From Guptibacillus hwajinpoensis (lineage in GTDB: Bacteria > Bacillota > Bacilli > Bacillales > Guptibacillaceae): DNA of 64,000 nucleotides. Below the pieces are notes generated by a model. It had not been told where the DNA came from and searched no databases. It saw only the letters and a program-made list of their open reading frames with translations. Each line of letters opens with the position of its first letter. The first letter of the stretch is position 1. The translations under genes and the position numbers were made by a program. The stretch spans positions 469,466-533,465 of the forward strand of contig NZ_LELK01000001.1 in assembly GCF_001039475.1 (NCBI RefSeq), in the 5' to 3' direction. Below, piece after piece: positions 1 to 8,973 of the stretch.

Positions 1-2
1 GC

Positions 3-3000
3 GTACTCGAAGGAACTGTAGAATCGGATGGCAGTCCAGTAAGTGGAGCTAAGATTGATGTTGTCTCTAACAACGTCGTCGTTGCAAAAACGGTTGCAAA
101 CGACGATGGGACGTATAAGATTAGGGGCCTCTCGCCAGGGAGATATACTTGTATTTTTACGGCGGATGGTTACTCAACCACTACCTTGGGAGCACTTATC
201 AGAAATAATCGAACGTTCGAATTGAATGCCGAGCTCAAACAGATCTTTGGTTCTGTAACCGGTACGGTTACAACTGATTCGGGTGATCCGCTAGTAGGAG
301 CAGTAATTCTCGTGGATAATTCGGACTCTGATGTTCTTGTATCTAGAAGAGTAACAGATTCGAATGGGGAGTATACGGTAAGTGAACTCAAGCCTGGTAG
401 CTACTCCATCACGGCGTCATTCCCTAATTACCAATCCTTATTAGGCGGAGCGATCGTCACTTCAGGAAATGTGTCAGAGCTTGATTTCTCACTTACTGCA
501 GATCCTTCAACAATCGTAGGTACGATTATTAATGAAGAGACGGGAGAGCAGATTACAGGAGAATCGATCCAGATGCAGCTGATCGATTCGAATGGGGTTT
601 TATTAGCCACTACCTTCTCGACCAATGAAGGTGAATTTACGTTCGAGAATGTTCTGGATAATACGTACACGATCAACGCCAATACGGATGCATACCGAAG
701 CTCGTACGCAAGTGTGAAAACAGAACCAGGTCAAGTGGTAACTACGAGGGTGGGCCTTGTCCCATTACCAGGATTTATTACAGGTACGTTAAGAGACGCA
801 GATACGAGAGTTCCGATCGCGGGAGCAACAATCAATATTAGTAATGCGCTTGGGTTCCAGGTAGATTCATTGATTACGAGTACAGATGGTGAGTTCTTAA
901 CTGTTGGGCTTCCTGCTGGAATTTACACAATGGCTGTCGTCGCGGAAGGATATGAAACGAGTCTAATCGGAGAAATCGTTCCTTGGGGCTTTACAAAAAG
1001 CATCGATATTGAGTTAAAAGCAAATCCTGGTTCGATTAGTGGAATCGTCACACCTCCAGCAGAAAATTTAATCGTTCAACTCTACTCGTTGGATAACCAA
1101 TTAGTGAATGCAACTGCCGCTGATCCATCTGGTGCTTATCAATTCGAAAACTTGGCACCTGGAAACTATATTTTAAAAGCAGCAGCTCCGAATTATTCGG
1201 TTGCTTGCACAGGAGCAACCGTAAAGTCGAATAGCGTTGCAACGATCCCGATGACGATCAAACCGAATCCTGGTTCAATCAGTGGGAACATTGTGAATGA
1301 CCTTGGAGTTACCTTATCGAACGTTACGATTTCTCTTCTTGATGTTAATGAGACACCGATCGCATACGGAAATACGGACGTTGATGGGAACTACTTTATC
1401 AGTAATGTGCCTCCTGGTAGCTATGCACTTGTTGCCAAACTGATGATGCATACGACAACAACGGGTACAGTGGCGGTTGAAGCGGGCCAAGAAGTTCAAG
1501 ATATTGATTTTGTTATGGCGAGATTGTTAGGAACCATTTCTGGTGGGGTATCAGACTTTCAAACAGGCGAGGTTATTACTGGAGCTTCCGTTCTTCTTAG
1601 AAATAGTCTCGGTATTCTTATCAAATACACGACGAGTGACCAGTTCGGTAAGTTTCTGTATCGAAATGTTGGACCTGACTCTTATACAGTTACATGCTCA
1701 GCTCCGAATTATTCTACTGAAATTACAGGGGTCATTGTCCCTGCTGGAGAAACGGCTGGAGCGAATGTAAGGCTGAAAACAACGGTTGGTGACATTGAAG
1801 GTCAGGTTGTAGATGAAAACGGGGATCCAATCAGTGGAGATAACATCCAACTGAAGTTACTAGGGGCAAATAAAGAATTACTTCAAGCCTTTTTAGCGAA
1901 TCCAGACGGTTCTTTCGTCGTTCCGAGCTTGTCGGAAGGAACGTATTTCGTTACGGCAACACTCGAAGGGTATACCGCTAACCTTGTTTCTTCGATTATT
2001 GTAGCAGGAGAAGTTAGCAATGCAGTTATTCAATTGTCTCCTATTCTTGCGACGGTGAGCGGAACGGTTCTTGATGCGAATACAGGTAGTCCAATAACGG
2101 GAACAGCCGTATTCTTATCGTTAACGAGAAGTACCGGTGTGTATGTATCTAGTCTCTATCCAAGTGAAAACGGTGTGTTTACGTTTGATTCTGTACTGCC
2201 GGGCTCGTATTTATTAAATGTGAATGCAGAAGGTTATGGGAACGAAGTGCTCACAGTTACGGTGCCGCTTGATGGGATTGAAGTTGATATATCCCTTGAG
2301 CAAAATCCGGGTGCGGTAACGGGGTACGTCACGAATCAACTCTCGAGTGAACCATTAAATAATGCAGTCGTTACAGTCAGTAATTTTGGAAAAACGTTAG
2401 AGAGTAAAGTTGTAACAGATAGCTTCGGCCAATTTACCTTTCCGAATCTATCACCTGGTTCTTACCGTGCGATCGTATCGGCAGAAGAGTTCTCAAGTCA
2501 AAGTGCTACGTTTGATGTGTTGTCAGATCAAACCACTTCACTAAGCTTCATCTTGACTCCTGAGCCGGGTGACCTGATTGGAACTGTTACAGAAGTTGAA
2601 ACGGGAGATCCTATCCCTGGTGTAAACATTCAGGTGCGTTATTTAACACCGACTGGACCTGTCTATGCGACTACTTTGACTGATGAAAATGGAATTTATC
2701 GTACGGAAGGCTTGTTCGCAGGAACATACACGATCATTGCTTTCGCAGAAAGTGGCTATGGATCATCAAGTGCTTCTGTCAAAGTTCTTGCGAATGGCTC
2801 ACGTACAGTTGATTTTGAACTTGAGCCGTTCCCCGCTATAGCGGAAGGGACGATACGAGATGAAACGACGGGTGAACCTGTTGCAAATGTATTTGTAAGG
2901 TTATTAGATATACACGGAAGTTCGATTCAAACGGTGAACTCAGATCGAAACGGGTTCTATCGTTTTACAAACTTCACTGCGAGTCAGTACCTTATTTCAG

Positions 3001-6000
3001 CAATCACCCCTAATTACCAGCGTGTGCAAGTATCGATCAACCCGCTTCCAGGCGAAACAGTTGTCAGTGATATCTTCTTCACGCCTAATCCTGGTGGAAT
3101 TTCGGGAATTATTCTTGATGCAGAAACAGAATCGCCGTTAGTAGGCGCACAGGTTGAAGTGTACTCACCTGGATCCACCGTGCCGGTAGCACGTCGAACG
3201 GCAGGAGCGAGCGGTGACTTTTTAATCACAGGGGTGTTCCCAGGTTCTTTTACAATCAGCGCATATACGCTCAATTATAGTCATCAAATCAAAGGAATCG
3301 TCGTTAATGCGAATGCTACGACGGAATTAGAATTTCGCCTGGTTCCTGATCCTGTAACGATTTCGGGAACTGTTGAAGACGATAACGGTAATCCTCTTGC
3401 GAACGTCAGCGTTCGAATCGTCGATGAATATGAAGTTGAGATTGGGAATGGAATTTCGGATATTGATGGCAACTTCTCAGTAGGAAGTTTGCCAAGTGGA
3501 TCGTTTACGATTATTGCCGGCATCGATGATTATGCTGAATTTACAACAGGTGTTTCAGTACTTCCGGGAGATGAATACAGTGACCTTAATGTTGTCATGA
3601 TTCCTCTTGGTGGAACGTTTACTGGGAGTGTTGTGAATGCTGCAACAGGTGAAGCCATTCCTGGTGTGTTTATTTCCGTTAGTACACCTGAGGGAATTCC
3701 GATCATTTCGACGAACTCTGAAACGAACGGTGAATTTGTATCTCCACTTCTATCACCTGGCATGTATACCGTCATAGCGAGCTCGCCATATTTTGTTCAA
3801 GATCAGACTGGGGTTATTGTTGTATCAAATCAATCGTCAGAAGTGCTTTTCTCACTAGAAGAAGTCGGCGGTACGATATTTGGAACAGTGTTAGGTATGG
3901 ACGGTGATCCAATCCTAAATACCTCCATTGCGATCAGAGTATTAAATGATAACGGTGCATTGCTGCAAACCCTTCAGGCACTATCTGATGGCACATTTGA
4001 GGTTCTTAACCTTCCTTCTGGTTCTTACAGAATTAATGTTATCGCTGATCAGTATCAAGCTTCTACTGTTGGTGCAATCGTCGAGAATGGAGAACTATCT
4101 GAATTAACAATTCCTCTTATATTAGCAGGTGGTTCGATTCAAGGAACGATCACAGACACAAGTGGCGCACCGCTACCGGGTAGTTTCGTTGAGCTAACAG
4201 ATGTAAATGGTGTGCTAGTTGCGACGATCACGAGTGATCAGAATGGTGAGTTCATCTTCACAGATATTACTGTGGGGCAGCTTAATGTAAAAGCAACAGC
4301 TCCTGACTATGGCGTTTCTACTATCGGTGTGATCGTTGAACCAGGTGAAATGTCTACAGTAGAGCTTTCATTGTCACAGATCACAGGCGCGTTTACTGGT
4401 GTTGTAACAGATACAGATGGTAATCCGATTAGTAATGCCACGGTTACGGTGGCGGATACGACGAACACATCAGTAGCAACTGTTATCACGAATAGTGATG
4501 GGACTTATACGATTCCGCAGCTTGATCCTAGTGAGTATACGATTACAGCTAGTGAAAGTAGTTCTGGAGCAAATGTGGTGTCAGGCACCGTTACTCCTGG
4601 GGATGAAAGCATTGTAGACATCACAGTGGTTCCATTAGGTGGGGTAGTTCAAGGAACGATATTGGATATCGGTGGGGAAGTTGTTGTAGGTGCATCAGTT
4701 GAACTGAGGTCCGTCAGTCCTTTCGGTCCTATTGTCAGCACGGTCTTAACGGACAGTGATGGAAACTATGACTTTGGAACAATTTCGAACGGAACGTACA
4801 CTATTATTGTGACTGCAACTAATTATGGAAGTGAAAGTGGCTCGGTTCTCATTGAAGCTGGTGTCCCAACGATCCAGCAATTTGCACTCACACCTGACCC
4901 TTCTACTGTGGAGGGTGTTGTCACGACGGATGGTGTGGCAGCTCCAAATACAGTCGTTAAACTTTTAGACATTACGGCCACGAGTATTTTTGAAGTGCAA
5001 ACGGACGCGGATGGGCGATACCTCATTCAGAATATTAACCCAGGCATCTACACACTTTTAGTGAACAATCCAGATTACCAAGCTGAAAAGCAAGGGTTTA
5101 CGGTCGGTGCGGGTGAGTCGACTACAGTTAATTTTGACCTCGTACCACAGCCTAGTGAGATTTCTGGAACGGTGCTCAATAACCAAACGAAGTTCCCAGT
5201 TGTCGGAGCGATTGTCCAAATCTTCTTCGGAGATAGCGTGCAACCATCTGAACGTGCGGTTACGAATGCAGCAGGAGAATATACGGTGACGGGTCTTGCA
5301 CCTGGTGCGTATACAATTCTCATTACGTCACCAAACTTTGATACGTTCACAGCAGGTGCGACGGTCTCAGCGAACGAAGCAACAACGATCAATGGTTTTC
5401 TTACACCGAATCCTGGCGTCGTCAAGGGGACTGTTACGGGACCAGATGGGGCTGTTGCAGGGGCTGCTTTAAAAGTTGTCGCGCCGAATGGAAGCGTGAT
5501 TGGATCTGGTGTGACTGATGCGGATGGCATTTGTTCGATTGGAAATCTTCCGGTCGGTATTTACGTAGTTTCGTGTTCTGCACCACAACACGAAAATGCG
5601 AAACAAGGGGTTAATATTGCACCAGGTGAAGTCGTGTCCGTTACCTTTGAACTTGGTTCAGAGCCAGGATCTGTCGATGGCATCGTTACTGATAATAATA
5701 GTGATCCTCAACCAGGAACTGTCGTAAATGTAATATCACCGGATGGTACGATCGTGGATTCCGTAATTACAGATGAAGAAGGGTTCTATACGATTCAGAA
5801 CCTTGAACCGAAAACGTATCAAATTATTGCAGATAAGCCGGGTCAGCCGACTACTTCAGTTGGAGCTGTTATTGTACCGAATGATACAGTAACAACGGAT
5901 GTTGTAACTCCGTCAACCTTTGGAAGTATTGCCGGAACGATAACAAATGCAGATGGTGATCCGCTTACAAATCGTACTATCTTGATCAACCTGTTCGATC

Positions 6001-8201
6001 AGAATGATGCGTTCAATACGTCTGTTCAAGCTCAAACAGATGGCACGTACACGATTCCAGATGTAAAAGAAGGCACCTATTTTCTTACTGCCATTACGAA
6101 AGGATTTAGCCCAGGACAATTTGCAGTTACGGTAGAAGCTAATAAAGTGAGCACGCTCGACGTTCCTGTAAGTCCACGGAGTGGTGGTCTAACGGTACTC
6201 GTTGTCGACGAACTAACAAGCACTCCGGTGACGGGTGTAGTAACCAATATTAAAAATGAAACAGGAATTCCACTCACAACTGCTGTTACAGATCAAGAGG
6301 GGAAGGCGGTTGTTGAAGATTTAGACCCTGGCACAGTTATTGTTTCAGCTGCAGCACCGAATTACACCAATTCGTCCCAAGGTGCGATTGTTGAATCTGG
6401 CGTTACGAAGGAAGCTGTCCTATTAATTTCACCAGAAACAGGTGACTTAGCTGGGGTCATCATTGATCCGAATGGCGATCCGATCGCAGGAGCGACGATT
6501 CAGATCCTTGATTCCAAACGCTCAGTTGTCACGACTGTGTTAACGCAAAGTGATGGGGCTTATAAGGTATTTGACCTTGCGCTTGGAATCTATACGATGT
6601 TGATCAATAGCCCAGGGTTTGAACAACAATCCCTTAGTGCGAACATCATATCAGGCGAAACGACAGCGACGAGCATACCGTTACCGTTTGTACCAGGAAG
6701 TATTAAAGGGATTGTGACAGATTCAGAAACGGGTGCCTTCCTTTCCAGGACCAATGTGGAGTTACGTTTGATTAGTTCCTCTGGCCCAGTCATTGCATCG
6801 ACATTGACCGATTCACAAGGAAAATATACTTTCGCGGATATCGAGAGCGGTAGCTACACCGTTATAGCAAGTAGCCGTTTTTATGGAGATGATGCAGATT
6901 CAGTAACGGTAGAGCCAGGAAATACGACATTTGCTGATCTACAGCTTACAGTAACGAAAGCAAGCGTAGAAGGCAGTATTACTGGGGAGGAAACGGAGCC
7001 ATTAGCGAATACACTTGTAAGAATATCAGATCAAAATAAAACGGTTGTGGCAGAAGTTCAAACAGATGCTGATGGAAAATACCAGTATGAAGGACTTAAC
7101 GCAGGAGAATACAACCTTGCTGTAATCAACCCAGATTTTCGTGCCAACGTGGTAACGTTCCAAGCAAAACCTGACTCACCGTCTACGGTGAACAACTCAC
7201 TAGTTGCGATTCCTAGTCGAATTACAGGTGTTGTCACGGATGCAGCGACGGGACTTCCAATTGTGGGAGCCATCGTAGAAGTGTTCGATTTAATTAATCG
7301 TCCTGTTGATGTTGCGCTAACGAATATTAACGGGAATTATACGATCAGCGGTCTAAGTGACGACACGTATACACTAAGAGCTTCTGCTTTGAAATACGGA
7401 TCAGAAGGCAGACAGTCAACTTTATTTGTGAACGATACGAAAATAGAGAACTTTGCTCTTGGTGCGAACCCTGCTTCGGTTTCTGGAGTTGTTAATGCGT
7501 TTGAAGATGGTGAACCAATCACTAAAGCAAATGTCAGCGTTTATGATAAAGAAGGAGTTCTACTTGGCAATACGTCTACAGATTCGAATGGAAGCTATAC
7601 AATCAGAAATCTTAGCTCCGGATCATATACAGTATCAGCGGATGCTAATAACTATTTAGAAGAGACAAAGAATGTAACCCTAACGAGTGGAGAAGAGCTA
7701 GAGAATATCGATTTCGCCTTAAAGAGAGGTTTGGATGGCGGAATTGCAGGTCGTGTATCAGATAGCAATACAGATGCGTCTTTAGCTGGAGTATTTGTAC
7801 AGTTGTATAATGAGGATCGATCATTATATAAAGAAGTCAAAACAAATGATGAAGGAGTTTATAAACTATCGGGTATCCTCGTGGGTACGTATGAAATTAG
7901 AGCAACTAAAGAAGGTTATGAACCGTATATTGATAAAGTAACGGTTATAGCAAACGAGGAAATACAGCTTCCAATTGAGCTTGTATCTACTTCACCGCCA
8001 CCAGTCAGAAACGGTTATTTCATTTCTAGTGAATGCAAAATGTTAATGTTAGAAGGTTCGAGTAGTCCAACGTTATTTACGCCAGTTACTATTGACGAAA
8101 CCCATGACTGTGGGACTTTCACTTATGAGAATGATGACGGGGATAAGAGATATATCATTTTCGATTTGTCATGTATTACGCTAATTCCTGTAAGTGAATA
8201 A
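3..8201 (+). CDS. Giant tandem carboxypeptidase-regulatory-like repeat protein, 5' end outside window
   Basis: The frame is open from the first complete codon at position 3, so the gene starts upstream; an internal ATG at 186 is not a credible start because it falls inside a repeat. The 2,732 visible residues hold about 31 repeats of roughly 86 residues, each with the pattern G-T-V-x-D ... G-x-P-I-x-G-A-x-V ... T-D-x-x-G-x-Y-x-I-x-x-L-x-P-G-x-Y-x-I-x-A ... V-x-x-G, typical of carboxypeptidase regulatory-like (CarboxypepD_reg / Cna-B-like) beta-sandwiches. The last 70 or so residues form a different, cysteine-containing tail (Cys in SSECKML, HDCGTF, LSCITL). There is no LPxTG sorting signal, SLH domain or C-terminal membrane span. 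A stalk-like surface or spore-surface protein is plausible, but localisation is inferred. A terminator follows at once. Confidence 0.9.
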   Translation, partial: VLEGTVESDGSPVSGAKIDVVSNNVVVAKTVANDDGTYKIRGLSPGRYTCIFTADGYSTTTLGALIRNNRTFELNAELKQIFGSVTGTVTTDSGDPLVGAVILVDNSDSDVLVSRRVTDSNGEYTVSELKPGSYSITASFPNYQSLLGGAIVTSGNVSELDFSLTADPSTIVGTIINEETGEQITGESIQMQLIDSNGVLLATTFSTNEGEFTFENVLDNTYTINANTDAYRSSYASVKTEPGQVVTTRVGLVPLPGFITGTLRDADTRVPIAGATINISNALGFQVDSLITSTDGEFLTVGLPAGIYTMAVVAEGYETSLIGEIVPWGFTKSIDIELKANPGSISGIVTPPAENLIVQLYSLDNQLVNATAADPSGAYQFENLAPGNYILKAAAPNYSVACTGATVKSNSVATIPMTIKPNPGSISGNIVNDLGVTLSNVTISLLDVNETPIAYGNTDVDGNYFISNVPPGSYALVAKLMMHTTTTGTVAVEAGQEVQDIDFVMARLLGTISGGVSDFQTGEVITGASVLLRNSLGILIKYTTSDQFGKFLYRNVGPDSYTVTCSAPNYSTEITGVIVPAGETAGANVRLKTTVGDIEGQVVDENGDPISGDNIQLKLLGANKELLQAFLANPDGSFVVPSLSEGTYFVTATLEGYTANLVSSIIVAGEVSNAVIQLSPILATVSGTVLDANTGSPITGTAVFLSLTRSTGVYVSSLYPSENGVFTFDSVLPGSYLLNVNAEGYGNEVLTVTVPLDGIEVDISLEQNPGAVTGYVTNQLSSEPLNNAVVTVSNFGKTLESKVVTDSFGQFTFPNLSPGSYRAIVSAEEFSSQSATFDVLSDQTTSLSFILTPEPGDLIGTVTEVETGDPIPGVNIQVRYLTPTGPVYATTLTDENGIYRTEGLFAGTYTIIAFAESGYGSSSASVKVLANGSRTVDFELEPFPAIAEGTIRDETTGEPVANVFVRLLDIHGSSIQTVNSDRNGFYRFTNFTASQYLISAITPNYQRVQVSINPLPGETVVSDIFFTPNPGGISGIILDAETESPLVGAQVEVYSPGSTVPVARRTAGASGDFLITGVFPGSFTISAYTLNYSHQIKGIVVNANATTELEFRLVPDPVTISGTVEDDNGNPLANVSVRIVDEYEVEIGNGISDIDGNFSVGSLPSGSFTIIAGIDDYAEFTTGVSVLPGDEYSDLNVVMIPLGGTFTGSVVNAATGEAIPGVFISVSTPEGIPIISTNSETNGEFVSPLLSPGMYTVIASSPYFVQDQTGVIVVSNQSSEVLFSLEEVGGTIFGTVLGMDGDPILNTSIAIRVLNDNGALLQTLQALSDGTFEVLNLPSGSYRINVIADQYQASTVGAIVENGELSELTIPLILAGGSIQGTITDTSGAPLPGSFVELTDVNGVLVATITSDQNGEFIFTDITVGQLNVKATAPDYGVSTIGVIVEPGEMSTVELSLSQITGAFTGVVTDTDGNPISNATVTVADTTNTSVATVITNSDGTYTIPQLDPSEYTITASESSSGANVVSGTVTPGDESIVDITVVPLGGVVQGTILDIGGEVVVGASVELRSVSPFGPIVSTVLTDSDGNYDFGTISNGTYTIIVTATNYGSESGSVLIEAGVPTIQQFALTPDPSTVEGVVTTDGVAAPNTVVKLLDITATSIFEVQTDADGRYLIQNINPGIYTLLVNNPDYQAEKQGFTVGAGESTTVNFDLVPQPSEISGTVLNNQTKFPVVGAIVQIFFGDSVQPSERAVTNAAGEYTVTGLAPGAYTILITSPNFDTFTAGATVSANEATTINGFLTPNPGVVKGTVTGPDGAVAGAALKVVAPNGSVIGSGVTDADGICSIGNLPVGIYVVSCSAPQHENAKQGVNIAPGEVVSVTFELGSEPGSVDGIVTDNNSDPQPGTVVNVISPDGTIVDSVITDEEGFYTIQNLEPKTYQIIADKPGQPTTSVGAVIVPNDTVTTDVVTPSTFGSIAGTITNADGDPLTNRTILINLFDQNDAFNTSVQAQTDGTYTIPDVKEGTYFLTAITKGFSPGQFAVTVEANKVSTLDVPVSPRSGGLTVLVVDELTSTPVTGVVTNIKNETGIPLTTAVTDQEGKAVVEDLDPGTVIVSAAAPNYTNSSQGAIVESGVTKEAVLLISPETGDLAGVIIDPNGDPIAGATIQILDSKRSVVTTVLTQSDGAYKVFDLALGIYTMLINSPGFEQQSLSANIISGETTATSIPLPFVPGSIKGIVTDSETGAFLSRTNVELRLISSSGPVIASTLTDSQGKYTFADIESGSYTVIASSRFYGDDADSVTVEPGNTTFADLQLTVTKASVEGSITGEETEPLANTLVRISDQNKTVVAEVQTDADGKYQYEGLNAGEYNLAVINPDFRANVVTFQAKPDSPSTVNNSLVAIPSRITGVVTDAATGLPIVGAIVEVFDLINRPVDVALTNINGNYTISGLSDDTYTLRASALKYGSEGRQSTLFVNDTKIENFALGANPASVSGVVNAFEDGEPITKANVSVYDKEGVLLGNTSTDSNGSYTIRNLSSGSYTVSADANNYLEETKNVTLTSGEELENIDFALKRGLDGGIAGRVSDSNTDASLAGVFVQLYNEDRSLYKEVKTNDEGVYKLSGILVGTYEIRATKEGYEPYIDKVTVIANEEIQLPIELVSTSPPPVRNGYFISSECKMLMLEGSSSPTLFTPVTIDETHDCGTFTYENDDGDKRYIIFDLSCITLIPVSE
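504..7960 (+). repeat. Second-order tandem repeat, period about 2.06 kb (8 domains)
   Basis: Within the giant gene, every eighth domain is more alike than its neighbours. Domains beginning near 504, 2565, 4638 and 6693 are spaced 2061, 2073 and 2055 bases; the last three share a G-P-[VI]-x-[AS]-T-x-L-T-D segment. The next domain in each block shares V-[RK]-[LI]-x-D, and the one after that shares G-A-x-V-[EQ]-[VI]. This register points to amplification of an eight-domain block followed by divergence. Boundaries are approximate because they were read by eye. Confidence 0.7.
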
Positions 8202-8209
8202 CGTTTAAA

Positions 8210-8238
8210 GCCTGAGAACGCTATGTTCTCAGGCTTTT
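8210..8238 (+). terminator. Intrinsic terminator of the giant repeat gene
   Basis: A 10-bp stem (GCCTGAGAAC / GTTCTCAGGC) with a 5-nt loop is followed by TTTT, starting 9 nt after the stop codon. Confidence 0.85.
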
Positions 8239-8263
8239 GGTTTGTTCATATAGATTTTTATGG

Positions 8264-8284
8264 ATTATGTAAAAGTTACATAAT
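8264..8284. promoter_or_regulatory. Perfect 9-3-9 palindrome upstream of the VOC gene
   Basis: The arms ATTATGTAA and TTACATAAT are separated by AAG. It lies about 90 nt before the VOC start and after the previous gene's terminator, so it fits an operator rather than a terminator (no T-run follows). The cognate regulator is unknown. Confidence 0.45.
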
Positions 8285-8374
8285 TGGATTTCTTTCTTAT
8301 TATTAGAAGGGAATACATGTAAAGTATAGAAAAAAGTACAATTGAAGGTCAATTTTAATGAACTGGAGGCGAAC

Positions 8375-8725
8375 ATGATGAATTCCATTCTCAATGAAAT
8401 AGGAACCGTTTTTATTCCGGTCCAAAACATTCATAAAGCAAAAGCGTGGTATTGTGATTTATTAGGTGTTCCTGCTAAGGGAGAAGTTATTGCTGGTCAT
8501 CTCTATGTCTTGCCTATGAATGGAACAGGTATTGTGCTCGATAGTAAGATTTATTCAGAAGAGAATATTTATAAGTGGCCCGCATTTCATCTGAACACAA
8601 AAGATATAAATGCGGCGTATTCATTTATGAAAGAAAAAGGGATAGAGCTTACAACAGAGATTGAAAATGGTCACTGGTTTAATTTTAAAGATCCTGACGG
8701 TAACCTACTAATGATTTGTCAGTAA
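8375..8725 (+). CDS. VOC (glyoxalase/bleomycin-resistance fold) family protein
   Basis: A 116-residue single-module vicinal-oxygen-chelate protein. It opens with the usual strand-helix V-F-I-P-V-x-N-I-x-K-A-x-x-W-Y-x-D-L-L-G (residues about 12-31) and ends with the family-typical F-x-D-P-D-G-N-L-L. The ATG at 8375 is chosen because TGGAGG ends 5 nt before it; a TTG at 8342 is in frame but has no ribosome site. The substrate is unknown: members include glyoxalases, dioxygenases and thiol transferases for antibiotics. The gene appears monocistronic between a terminator and a palindromic repeat element. Confidence 0.85.
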   Translation: MMNSILNEIGTVFIPVQNIHKAKAWYCDLLGVPAKGEVIAGHLYVLPMNGTGIVLDSKIYSEENIYKWPAFHLNTKDINAAYSFMKEKGIELTTEIENGHWFNFKDPDGNLLMICQ

Positions 8726-8759
8726 TAGTGTAGATGGTGTTTATATAGTTTTATTTTAA

Positions 8760-8942
8760 GGCTCTTTTCCAAAAGATTGTTGCTTTTGAAACAATTATTG
8801 AATAAAAACCACACTTCGCTAATTGGAGCGGAAGGATGCTCGACTCCTGCGGGACTAGCGGGAAAGTGTCCCGCCCCGCGGAAAGCGAGTATCCTGGAGC
8901 GGAAATTCACCTACTATAGCAACAATCTCTACGAAAAGAGCC
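8760..8942. mobile_element. MITE-like palindromic repeat, copy 1 (183 bp)
   Basis: The ends are a 10-bp inverted repeat (GGCTCTTTTC at 8760, GAAAAGAGCC ending 8942) with an inner pair ATTGTTGCT / AGCAACAAT. The element is flanked by an exact 8-bp direct repeat TATTTTAA (8752-8759 and 8943-8950), which looks like a target-site duplication. The core is GC-rich (ATTGGAGCGGAAGG ... CTGGAGCGGAAATT). It has no coding capacity. Two more copies, differing by internal deletions, are at 12888 and 17938 (reverse orientation). Confidence 0.75.
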
Positions 8943-8973
8943 TATTTTAAAGAATGAAGTTAAAAAGGGAGGG

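Noticed and set aside
5075-5530. 151-codon minus-strand ORF inside the giant repeat gene
   Set aside because: The plus-strand frame shows clear domain repeats throughout, and the antisense frame repeats the same composition at each domain, as expected for a shadow.
186-8201. ATG at 186 as the start of the giant protein
   Set aside because: The same frame is open from position 3 and encodes a further repeat before 186, so the start is upstream of the window.
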